Position numbers and translations under genes: made by a program. The notes under the pieces were generated by a model. It did no database searches and had not been told where the DNA came from. It saw only the letters and a list, made by a program, of their open reading frames with translations. Below, in pieces: positions 1-5,755 of a stretch of DNA of 16,157 nucleotides (within the stretch, counting starts at the first letter, position 1; each line of letters begins with the position of its first letter). This stretch comes from Flavobacteriaceae bacterium (GTDB taxonomy: Bacteria; Bacteroidota; Bacteroidia; Flavobacteriales; Flavobacteriaceae): NCBI GenBank assembly GCA_018674025.1, contig JABHBC010000154.1, forward strand, positions 1-16,157. The letters are read 5' to 3'.

Positions 1-63
1 AATTGGGGAGAGCAAAACTACAAAATTTATTATAAAACTAGATTTCAACTTCAATTTAAATAA
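1..63 (+). CDS. Possible C-terminal end of an upstream protein (partial)
   Basis: Frame 1 is open from the left edge to a TAA at 61-63 and encodes 20 residues ending YYKTRFQLQFK. Hydrophobic or aromatic residues alternate with polar ones, as in the last beta-strand of an outer-membrane barrel. Frame 2 is also open, to a TGA at 65-67, and is amphipathic too (ending LDFNFNLNN). Frame 1 is preferred because its codons and its TAA stop look more like the neighbours. The gene starts outside the window, so neither the protein family nor the reading frame can be settled. If real, it is on the same strand as rplU and ends about 55 bases before the rplU promoter. Confidence 0.35.
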   Translation, partial: NWGEQNYKIYYKTRFQLQFK

Positions 64-86
64 TTGACTCACTACATAATCCTTGT

Positions 87-101
87 TAATTAGTGTAATT
101 A
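87..101. promoter_or_regulatory. TAATTA-N3-TAATTA palindrome upstream of the rplU promoter
   Basis: TAATTA GTG TAATTA is a dyad-symmetric site ending 16 bases before the -33 element of rplU. The same 16-base string (86-101) occurs in reverse complement at 1054-1069, inside the promoter of the next unit. The size and symmetry suit a dimeric regulator. However, the DNA is A+T-rich and no regulator is identified, so the operator role is inference. Confidence 0.35.
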
Positions 102-117
102 GTTTTAGTTAAAAACA

Positions 118-148
118 TTTGTTGGTTAATATATAAACTTTATATTTG
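118..148 (+). promoter_or_regulatory. Bacteroidota-type promoter of rplU-rpmA
   Basis: TTTG at 118-121 (-33 element), a 19-base spacer, then TATATTTG at 141-148, a perfect match to the Bacteroidota -7 consensus TAnnTTTG. Transcription should start near 153-156, giving a leader of about 35 bases before the rplU ATG at 191. This is one of the cleanest promoters in the window and suits a ribosomal protein unit. Confidence 0.8.
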
Positions 149-190
149 CACTCGTTTTTAAACAAAAAAAATAATATTAAATATTAAGCT

Positions 191-709
191 ATGTACGCAA
201 TTGTAGAGATAGCAGGGCAACAATTTAAAGTTGAAAAAGACCAAAAATTATTTGTTCATCGTTTAGATAGTAAAGAAGGTAGCAAAGTCACATTTGATAA
301 CGTTCTTTTACTTGCAAACGGTGATAAAATATCAGTAGGCGCCCCAGCTATAGACGGAGCTCAAGTAGGAGTTAAAGTCTTAAAACATTTCAAAGGCAAT
401 AAAGTTATTGTTTTTAAGAAAAAAAGAAGAAAAGGTTATAGAGTTAAAAATGGTCACAGACAAGCACTAACTGAAATTCAGGTTGAAAATATTTTAGCTT
501 CAGGAGCTAAAAAAACAAAAAAAGTTGAGAAGTCTGTAAAAGCTGATGCTAAGCCAGCAAAAAAGGTCGAAAAATCTAAAACTACTGAAAAAGAAAATGT
601 AGATTTATCAAAATTAACTGTTGCTGCATTAAAAGATATGGCAAAAAATAAAGGTGTTAAAGGAATCTCTTCAATGAAAAAAGACGATTTAATTAAAGCA
701 CTTAGTTAG
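191..709 (+). CDS. rplU: 50S ribosomal protein L21 with C-terminal extension
   Basis: Protein of the large ribosomal subunit that binds 23S rRNA. Residues 1 to about 102 are a complete L21: MYAIVEIAGQQFKV at the start, then the basic stretch FKKKRRKGYRVKNGHRQ near 75-91. At 172 residues it is much longer than the usual 100-105. The extra part is a Lys/Ala/Glu-rich linker (about 103-135) followed by about 35 residues (LSKLTVAALKDMAKNKGVKG... to the end) that resemble a Rho-N/SAP-type helix-extended-loop-helix motif. Such an extension on L21 is, to my knowledge, common in Bacteroidota. Its job is unknown; a nucleic-acid contact is an inference. The start follows the promoter at 118-148 directly, and rpmA follows 20 bases downstream. 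The product call is certain; the fold of the tail is a reading by eye. Confidence 0.97.
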   Translation: MYAIVEIAGQQFKVEKDQKLFVHRLDSKEGSKVTFDNVLLLANGDKISVGAPAIDGAQVGVKVLKHFKGNKVIVFKKKRRKGYRVKNGHRQALTEIQVENILASGAKKTKKVEKSVKADAKPAKKVEKSKTTEKENVDLSKLTVAALKDMAKNKGVKGISSMKKDDLIKALS

Positions 710-729
710 AATATTAAAATTTATTAATC

Positions 730-990
730 ATGGCACATAAAAAAGGAGTAGGTAGTTCTAAAAACGGTAGAGAATCAGAATCGAAACGTTTAGGAGTTAA
801 GATATTTGGTGGTCAAGCTGCAATAGCAGGGAACATTCTTGTTAGACAAAGAGGTACTGTTCACAATCCAGGTGAAAATGTTTATGCTGGTAAAGATCAT
901 ACTTTACATGCTAAAGTTGATGGTATTGTAAAGTTCGATAAAAAGAAAAATAACAAATCTTTTGTTTCAATAGTACCATTTGAATCCTAA
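730..990 (+). CDS. rpmA: 50S ribosomal protein L27
   Basis: Large-subunit protein whose N-terminal tail reaches the peptidyl-transferase centre. The 86 residues match the whole family length. The N-terminus MAHKKGVGSSKNGRES is the classic form, with no cleavable pre-sequence of the Firmicutes type. The body carries RLGVKIFGGQ and GNILVRQRGT. It lies 20 bases after rplU and is followed by a strong intrinsic terminator, so rplU-rpmA is a two-gene unit, as in most bacteria. Confidence 0.98.
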   Translation: MAHKKGVGSSKNGRESESKRLGVKIFGGQAAIAGNILVRQRGTVHNPGENVYAGKDHTLHAKVDGIVKFDKKKNNKSFVSIVPFES

Positions 991-1017
991 CAAATTACTT
1001 TTTTAAAATTATCAAAT

Positions 1018-1047
1018 AAACCCTTTCTAATTTAGAAAGGGTTTTTT
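1018..1047 (+). terminator. Intrinsic terminator after rplU-rpmA
   Basis: CCCTTTCT at 1021-1028 pairs with AGAAAGGG at 1034-1041 around a short A/T loop, and AAA at 1018-1020 can extend the stem with the first Ts downstream. A run of six Ts follows at 1042-1047. It ends the ribosomal unit and lies immediately upstream of the next promoter, whose -33 element reuses the end of the T-run. Confidence 0.9.
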
Positions 1048-1074
1048 GTTTAGTAATTACACTAATTAAGTTTG
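1045..1074 (+). promoter_or_regulatory. Promoter of the phosphopantetheinyl transferase-pnuC-kinase unit, overlapped by a palindrome
   Basis: TTTG at 1045-1048, an 18-base spacer and TAAGTTTG at 1067-1074, a perfect TAnnTTTG -7 element. The start would be near 1080, leaving a leader of about 90 bases before the ATG at 1173. The palindrome TAATTA CAC TAATTA (1054-1068) fills the spacer and overlaps the first two bases of the -7 element, a position where a bound protein would block RNA polymerase. The promoter is a sequence match; the operator is inference. Confidence 0.6.
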
Positions 1075-1172
1075 AGAAGGGAAGTATTTAATATTTTTTA
1101 TGATCAAAATTGTATATTTATTGCTTTGTTGATTAAGATTGAAAATTAGACATAATAAGTTTTTGTAATCAG

Positions 1173-1805
1173 ATGCCAATTTATAAAAGTTACATCCCTA
1201 ATTCTTTTACTAGAGTCAAAGTGTGGAAGATTTCAGAAAGCTACCAGGAATTACTTTCATCAATTGATTTAAGTAAAAACACTATTGAAAAATTAAACAA
1301 AGTTCAAAGCGATGTTGGAAAACGTGAAATTTTAAGTATTAGACATCTTTTAAATGAATTTGGATTTTCTGACAATGATCTTTACTACGATGAAAATGGC
1401 AAACCAATGTTGTCAAACAAACAGAATATTTCAATAAGTCACTCCAAATTATTTTCATCAATTATTATTAGTGACTTTAATGTTTCAATTGATATTGAAA
1501 AAGTAAGAGATAAGATAGCTAAAGTTTCTGATAAGTTTATTGATTATGAATACTCATTTCTTGGGAATTTAAATAACGAAGTAGAAAGACTTACATTAAT
1601 TTGGTGTATTAAAGAATGTATTTATAAAATATCAAACGAAAAATTACCTTTTATTTTCAAAAATAATTGTATTGTCACCCCATTTAATCTACAAGATAGC
1701 TCAGTAATTTCGTGGCTAAAATTTAATAGAATTATACTTTCTTTTAAGTCTTACCTTCATACTTTTGAAGATTATAAGCTAGTATATTTAATCCAAAATA
1801 AATAA
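1173..1805 (+). CDS. 4'-phosphopantetheinyl transferase superfamily protein (Sfp type)
   Basis: Predicted to move the 4'-phosphopantetheine arm of CoA onto a conserved Ser of a carrier protein. Family signatures are in order: ISISHS (residues 86-91), VSIDIE (104-109, with D107 and E109 as the expected Mg ligands) and WCIKECIYK (144-152, the W-x-x-K-E-x-x-x-K signature). At 210 residues it has the Sfp/Gsp length rather than the shorter AcpS length. The substrate carrier cannot be read from the sequence; no polyketide or peptide synthetase is in the window, so the fatty-acid carrier protein is the default. Its TAA overlaps the next ATG by one base (TAATG), so it is translationally coupled to pnuC. 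Why it is coupled to vitamin transport is not clear. Confidence 0.88.
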   Translation: MPIYKSYIPNSFTRVKVWKISESYQELLSSIDLSKNTIEKLNKVQSDVGKREILSIRHLLNEFGFSDNDLYYDENGKPMLSNKQNISISHSKLFSSIIISDFNVSIDIEKVRDKIAKVSDKFIDYEYSFLGNLNNEVERLTLIWCIKECIYKISNEKLPFIFKNNCIVTPFNLQDSSVISWLKFNRIILSFKSYLHTFEDYKLVYLIQNK

Positions 1806-2422
1806 TGGACAGCGTAATTAATTTTTTTATAGAATCTTACTCAAACACATCATATATTATGATATTTCTTGAAATGATTGCAGTCTTATTTGGAATCATT
1901 AGTGTTGTTTATGCCAAAAAAGAGAATATTTTGGTTTATCCTACAGGGATTATTTGCACAGTTATTACTGTTTATATTTTATATAAAGCTGAATATTTTG
2001 GTGATATGATGATGAATATTTATTATTCATCGATGAGTATTTTTGGATGGTGGAACTGGACAAGATATAAAGATGATAATACCAGAATTACAATTACATA
2101 TACAAATTATAGAGAAAGACTAATTGCTAGCTTATTTTTTTTAATTACAATAATTATAACGTATTCTGTTTATTTAATAAATAGCTCAACTATTTATTTA
2201 GAAAATTATATAGATATCTTCACATCTGGGATATTTTTTGTGGCTATGTGGTTTATGGCTAATAAAAAAATAGAAAGTTGGATTTTTTGGATAGTTGGTG
2301 ATTTAATTACAATACCTTTGTATGCTTACAGAGGATTAGGGATGTTATCTCTGCAATATTTAATTTTCACAATTTTAGCAATTCAAGGATATAATCAATG
2401 GAAAAAGAGCTTAGTCAAGTAA
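1805..2422 (+). CDS. pnuC: PnuC-family vitamin transporter (nicotinamide riboside or thiamine)
   Basis: Inner-membrane facilitator of the PnuC family, which moves an unphosphorylated vitamin that is then trapped by a cytoplasmic kinase. The 205 residues are mostly hydrophobic, with about seven membrane segments. GWWNW (81-85) and W-I-F-W-I-V-G-D (159-166, matching W-x-x-W-x-x-x-N/D) are family signatures. Members carry nicotinamide riboside (PnuC), thiamine (PnuT) or riboflavin (PnuX). The NadR-type kinase overlapping its 3' end is consistent with nicotinamide riboside, while the TPP riboswitch and receptor gene just downstream are consistent with thiamine. Sequence alone does not decide. It overlaps the preceding gene by one base and the following gene by 25 bases. 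The pnuC symbol denotes the family only. Confidence 0.9.
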   Translation: MDSVINFFIESYSNTSYIMIFLEMIAVLFGIISVVYAKKENILVYPTGIICTVITVYILYKAEYFGDMMMNIYYSSMSIFGWWNWTRYKDDNTRITITYTNYRERLIASLFFLITIIITYSVYLINSSTIYLENYIDIFTSGIFFVAMWFMANKKIESWIFWIVGDLITIPLYAYRGLGMLSLQYLIFTILAIQGYNQWKKSLVK

Positions 2423-2970
2423 AATCAAATTGTATTAAAGTTGTCTTATTTGGGCCGGAGTCAACAGGAAAAACTACTCTCTCAAGACAATTAGCTAGAC
2501 ATTATAACTCGGTTTGGGTTAGAGAGTTTGCGAGACAATACTTACAAAATAAGTGGAACAATGAAAGAAAGACTTGTGAACCATCTGATTTAATTCCGAT
2601 TGCAAGAGGACAAATTAAGTTGGAGAATGAATTAGCATCTAAAGCTAATAAGGTTTTAATTTGTGATACAGATTTATTAGAGACTAAAGTATATTCTGAG
2701 GCTTATTACATTGGTAGCTGTGACCCAATTCTTGAAAAATATGCAATTGAAAATTCTTATGACCTTTACTTACTTACTTACATAGATATTCCATGGGAGG
2801 CAGACGATTTAAGAGATAAACCAAAACAAAGAGAAGAGATGTTTAATGCTTTTGAATCTGAATTAAAAAAACACAATAAACCTTATGTTATATTAAAAGG
2901 AAATAAGGAAACCAGATTAAAAGAAGCTATTAAATTAATTGATAAATTAATTATAAATAACCCTAAATAA
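2398..2970 (+). CDS. NadR-type P-loop kinase (ribosylnicotinamide kinase-like)
   Basis: Small ATP-dependent kinase resembling the C-terminal kinase domain of NadR. Walker A is GPESTGKT (19-26), followed by VREFARQYL (41-49), the D-T-D motif at 90-92 where NadR has D-T-N, and D-I-P-W-E-A-D-D-L-R-D (130-140) leading into a lid with several Arg/Lys. At 190 residues there is only the kinase; the helix-turn-helix and NMN adenylyltransferase domains of enterobacterial NadR are absent. Known role of the family: phosphorylation of nicotinamide riboside to NMN. Its place between a PnuC homologue and a TPP-riboswitch receptor gene makes thiamine phosphorylation an alternative. The start ATG lies inside pnuC (25-base overlap); no later Met precedes Walker A, so this start is favoured. 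Confidence 0.8.
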   Translation: MEKELSQVKSNCIKVVLFGPESTGKTTLSRQLARHYNSVWVREFARQYLQNKWNNERKTCEPSDLIPIARGQIKLENELASKANKVLICDTDLLETKVYSEAYYIGSCDPILEKYAIENSYDLYLLTYIDIPWEADDLRDKPKQREEMFNAFESELKKHNKPYVILKGNKETRLKEAIKLIDKLIINNPK

Positions 2971-2989
2971 TTTTTTTAGAAAAAAATTA
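2968..2989. repeat. A/T-only inverted repeat between the kinase gene and the riboswitch promoter
   Basis: TAATTTTTTT (2968-2977) and AAAAAAATTA (2980-2989) are perfect reverse complements around AG. The repeat begins on the kinase stop codon and ends five bases before the -7 element of the receptor promoter. It contains no G:C pair in the stem, so it is at best a weak terminator, and it occupies the expected -33 region. It may simply reflect base composition. Confidence 0.35.
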
Positions 2990-2994
2990 CTCAA

Positions 2995-3002
2995 TACATT
3001 TG
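2995..3002 (+). promoter_or_regulatory. -7 element of the riboswitch-TonB receptor promoter
   Basis: TACATTTG matches TAnnTTTG exactly. A start near 3007-3009 would place the riboswitch at the very 5' end of the RNA, which is the arrangement expected. There is no clear TTTG -33 element; only a T-run lies at the right distance (2971-2977). Confidence 0.65.
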
Positions 3003-3008
3003 TCATGT

Positions 3009-3082
3009 CTCAAAAGGGGTGCTTCAATGCTGAGATTATACCCATTGAACCTAGAACAGATAATGCTGTTTAGGAATTTGTA
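3009..3082 (+). ncRNA. TPP riboswitch (THI element)
   Basis: The conserved THI-box blocks occur in order: GGGGTGC (3016-3022), CTGAGA (3030-3035), ACCC (3040-3043), GAACCT (3047-3052), then ACAGATAATGCTG up to 3068 and GGAA (3073-3076). Helices can be drawn: P1 CAAA 3011-3014 with TTTG 3077-3080; P2 GGGT 3017-3020 with ACCC 3040-3043; P4 CCTA 3050-3053 with TAGG 3071-3074; P5 AACAG 3055-3059 with CTGTT 3066-3070. It senses thiamine pyrophosphate and should lower expression of the receptor gene at 3141 when TPP is plentiful. About 60 bases of leader follow before that ATG. Confidence 0.95.
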
Positions 3083-3092
3083 ACAAACCATT

Positions 3093-3120
3093 AATTATAT
3101 AAAAATAATTGACCCCTTTT
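3093..3120 (+). promoter_or_regulatory. Candidate expression platform of the TPP riboswitch
   Basis: ACCCCTTTT at 3112-3120 is a perfect 9-base complement of AAAAGGGGT at 3012-3020, which contains parts of P1 and P2 of the riboswitch. Pairing the two would dismantle the ligand-binding fold. A small hairpin (AATTAT 3093-3098 with ATAATT 3105-3110) lies just before it. The complementarity is seen directly. Whether the switch acts on transcription or translation is not clear. Confidence 0.5.
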
Positions 3121-3124
3121 TATT

Positions 3125-3139
3125 TGATAAAACTTATCA
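3125..3139 (+). promoter_or_regulatory. Short hairpin immediately before the receptor start codon
   Basis: TGATAA (3125-3130) and TTATCA (3134-3139) pair around an AAC loop and end one base before the ATG at 3141. There is no Shine-Dalgarno sequence. The hairpin covers the A/T-rich zone that Bacteroidota ribosomes are thought to need open, so it could influence initiation. The stem is short and A/T-rich, so the effect may be small. Confidence 0.35.
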
Positions 3140-3140
3140 T

Positions 3141-5264
3141 ATGAAAAATCTTTTATTTTACTTTTTATTTATTTTCACATTTTCACTCTTTTCTCAGGAA
3201 ATAAAACAAGATACAACCAGGATACAAAATTTAGAAGAAGTTATCATTTCTTCTATTCGAGTGAAACAAAATGCACCAATAGCTTTTACAAATGTTTCAA
3301 AGGATGAGTTGGGTAAAAAGAATCTTGGACAAGATTTACCTATTTTACTTAATTATTTAACTTCAGTTGTTACTACTTCTGATGCAGGAGCAGGAGTAGG
3401 GTATACAGGAATTAGAATTAGAGGAATAAATGCACAATCAACTAATATAACAATAAATGGAATTCCATATAACGATGCTGAATCTTTGGGTACTTTTTGG
3501 GTAGATTTGCCTGATTTTGCATCGTCAATTGAAAATCTTCAGTTGCAACGAGGAGTAGGAACATCCACAAACGGTTCTAGTGCCTTTGGAGCTAGTATTA
3601 ATATACTAACAAATTTAATTTCAAAAACTCCTTACTTTGAAAACTCTAACTCCATCGGTAGTTACAATACTACTAAAAACACCTTTAAATTTAGTACAGG
3701 TATACTTAATGATTATTTTGAATTTTCAGGTAGACTTTCTAAGATAGATTCTGACGGATATATTGATAGATCTAGTTCTGATTTAAAATCCTATTTTTTA
3801 CAAGTAAATTACAAAAAAGAAAACACGTTAATTAAGGCTTTAAGTTTTGGTGGCCATGAAATAACTTATCAAGCTTGGAATGGAATTGACGAAGAAACAC
3901 TTCAAAGTGATAGAACATATAATCCTTCTGGAATGTATATTGATCAGTCTGGTGATATTCAATTTTACGACAATGAAGTTGATAATTATAAACAAGATCA
4001 CTACCAAATACATTGGAGTCAAATTATAAACTCAAGACTAACTTCTAATTTATCATTTAATTTAACTAATGGTCTTGGTTATTATGAGCAATATAAAGAA
4101 AATGATAATCAAGATTTTGTAACAAGAAAGTGGTTAGATAATCAATTTATAGTTGGAAACTATTCTTTAAATTATCAAAATAATAAAGTTAACATGAATT
4201 TTGGTTCATCATACAGCGAGTACGATGGAGATCATTTTGGAAAAGTAATTTGGGCTCAAAACACAGCTGGGATCCAAATATATGATCGTTTTTATGATGG
4301 TAAGGGAATAAAAAAAGATTTTAGTAATTATATTAAAACGACTTTTCAGTTAAATTCTAAACTATCATTATATGGGGATATTCAATTTAGGAATATAAAT
4401 TATAAAACATCAGGAAGTACAGATGATATTGCTAATTTTATAATAAACAAAAAGTATAATTTCTTTAACCCTAAGGGAGGAATAAATTATCTGTTTAATA
4501 ATCATAATAATCTATACTTTTCATTTGCAAGATCAAATCGTGAACCTACAAGGAGTGATTATGAAAGTAACCCTAATATAAGATCAGAACAATTAAATGA
4601 TTTTGAATTTGGTTGGAATCTTACTAAGAAAAAACTTAATGTAACTACTAATTTTTATATGATGCGATATAAAAATCAGCTTGTTTTAACTGGGTCTATT
4701 GATGATGTGGGATCTCCGATTAGACAAAACAGTGGAGAAAGCTATCGAATGGGTTTAGAAATTGAAACCGCTTTTAATTTATCTGATAAAATTTCTATTA
4801 AAGCTAATTCAGCTTTTAGTGATAATAAAAATAAAAACTTTGTAACATCACTAAACGGAGAATTAGTAAACCTTGGAAAAACTAATATATCTTTCTCACC
4901 AGAAATAGTTTCATCGGTAAATTTATCGTACCCTATTAAAGAAAATATTGTGGTTTCTATATTAAATAAGTATGTTGGTGAGCAATATATGAGTAATACT
5001 GAATCTGCATTTTCAAAACTAGATGCTTACTCTGTTCTTGATTTTAATTTTAACTATGATTTTAAAAATACTTTTTTCTTTTCTGAAATAGTATTGTCAG
5101 CGCTTGTTAGTAATTTGTTTGGAACTAAATATGTTTCCAATGGATATTATTATACATATGATGATAATTGGAGTGATCCTAATGCTATAGCAACAATTGA
5201 AGGGACGGGATACTATCCACAAGCTACTAGAAACTATTTGCTTGGATTAAAATTTAAATTATAA
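3141..5264 (+). CDS. TonB-dependent outer-membrane receptor, predicted for thiamine
   Basis: Outer-membrane active transporter driven by TonB-ExbBD. The 707 residues comprise a signal peptide (about 1-18, hydrophobic up to FSLFS with cleavage before QE), a TonB-box-like LEEVIIS (31-37), a plug domain (about 40-155, with TGIRIRGI, NGIPYNDAES and LQLQRGVGTS), and then a beta-barrel rich in alternating aromatic strands, ending GLKFKL. It lacks the N-terminal carboxypeptidase-like domain of SusC-type receptors, so it resembles the vitamin/siderophore class. The TPP riboswitch in its leader makes thiamine or a thiamine phosphate the most likely cargo; similar riboswitch-controlled receptors are known in Bacteroidota. 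It ends one base before the convergent lipoprotein gene, with no terminator visible between them. Confidence 0.92.
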   Translation: MKNLLFYFLFIFTFSLFSQEIKQDTTRIQNLEEVIISSIRVKQNAPIAFTNVSKDELGKKNLGQDLPILLNYLTSVVTTSDAGAGVGYTGIRIRGINAQSTNITINGIPYNDAESLGTFWVDLPDFASSIENLQLQRGVGTSTNGSSAFGASINILTNLISKTPYFENSNSIGSYNTTKNTFKFSTGILNDYFEFSGRLSKIDSDGYIDRSSSDLKSYFLQVNYKKENTLIKALSFGGHEITYQAWNGIDEETLQSDRTYNPSGMYIDQSGDIQFYDNEVDNYKQDHYQIHWSQIINSRLTSNLSFNLTNGLGYYEQYKENDNQDFVTRKWLDNQFIVGNYSLNYQNNKVNMNFGSSYSEYDGDHFGKVIWAQNTAGIQIYDRFYDGKGIKKDFSNYIKTTFQLNSKLSLYGDIQFRNINYKTSGSTDDIANFIINKKYNFFNPKGGINYLFNNHNNLYFSFARSNREPTRSDYESNPNIRSEQLNDFEFGWNLTKKKLNVTTNFYMMRYKNQLVLTGSIDDVGSPIRQNSGESYRMGLEIETAFNLSDKISIKANSAFSDNKNKNFVTSLNGELVNLGKTNISFSPEIVSSVNLSYPIKENIVVSILNKYVGEQYMSNTESAFSKLDAYSVLDFNFNYDFKNTFFFSEIVLSALVSNLFGTKYVSNGYYYTYDDNWSDPNAIATIEGTGYYPQATRNYLLGLKFKL

Positions 5265-5265
5265 T

Positions 5266-5697
5266 TCAAAAATTAGATATAAAAAGATTGCTGCCATTTA
5301 TTTCAACTCTGTAAGCTTTCATACCGCACTCCAGAGCTACTGTTAAAGATTGTCCTGTGATAAGACTGTAAGAGTTTTCGTCAGGGCAATTACTAATACA
5401 TTCTAATCCATTTATAGTCATTGTTGAACAACTAGTGGGTATTCGGTTAGGATCGCTTGCATCCCATGCTAAAAATCCAGTTCCAGAATTAGTTACTATT
5501 ACACCTCCATTTCCAATATTAGGAATATATACTGAATTACTAATAAAATTTAACTGGTTATACTGTGGTAGATTCAGGTTGATTTCATAATTAACTTCAA
5601 TATTTGCCAAATATCTGCAGTTAGATGAAATTTCATCTTTTTTGCATGTAAATATCGTAAATACAACAAATGCTAAAATGATTGATGTTTTTTTCAT
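5266..5697 (-). CDS. Small predicted surface lipoprotein, possibly a degenerate Rieske-like domain
   Basis: The 143 residues begin with a lipoprotein signal: basic MKKT, hydrophobic 5-16, then F-T-C with C18 as the likely lipidated Cys. C18 is followed by K-K-D-E (19-22), which fits the K-(D/E)-(D/E) export signal described for surface lipoproteins of Flavobacteriia. The rest is beta-rich: GGVIVTNSGTGFLAWDAS (64-81), then SCSTMTINGLECISNC (89-104), YSLITGQ and a final strand VEINGSNLFISNF. From memory, this order resembles small flavobacterial Rieske-like lipoproteins often found beside greA. The C-x-H and C-x-x-H ligand pairs of a true [2Fe-2S] Rieske site are absent (SDPNRIP replaces the first box), so cluster binding is doubtful. 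Five further Cys remain (27, 90, 100, 104, 124). It diverges from greA. Confidence 0.75.
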   Translation of the reverse strand: MKKTSIILAFVVFTIFTCKKDEISSNCRYLANIEVNYEINLNLPQYNQLNFISNSVYIPNIGNGGVIVTNSGTGFLAWDASDPNRIPTSCSTMTINGLECISNCPDENSYSLITGQSLTVALECGMKAYRVEINGSNLFISNF

Positions 5698-5712
5698 TTA
5701 GTGAAATTACAA

Positions 5713-5720
5713 CAAAAATA
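5713..5720 (-). promoter_or_regulatory. -7 element for the lipoprotein gene
   Basis: CAAAAATA on the plus strand reads TATTTTTG on the minus strand, an exact TAnnTTTG. It lies 16 bases before the ATG (5697), so the leader would be only about 10 bases. No TTTG -33 element is visible. The greA -7 element faces the other way 20 bases off, so the two promoters overlap. Confidence 0.5.
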
Positions 5721-5740
5721 TTTTTCATTTAAATATTTTG

Positions 5741-5748
5741 TATATTTG
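5741..5748 (+). promoter_or_regulatory. -7 element of the greA-HIT unit
   Basis: TATATTTG is an exact TAnnTTTG. Transcription should begin near 5752-5756, about 60 bases before greA and right at the foot of the hairpin at 5756-5773. A -33 element is not obvious. Confidence 0.6.
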
Positions 5749-5755
5749 ATTTTAT

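Noticed and set aside
1113..1120. TATATTTA as the promoter of the phosphopantetheinyl transferase gene
   Set aside because: The last position of the -7 consensus is wrong and no TTTG lies at a proper distance; TAAGTTTG at 1067-1074 with TTTG at 1045-1048 is much better.
3840..4022. Minus-strand open frame of 60 codons inside the TonB receptor gene
   Set aside because: It is antisense to a well-supported barrel region, has no promoter-like element or family resemblance, and is the kind of frame expected by chance.
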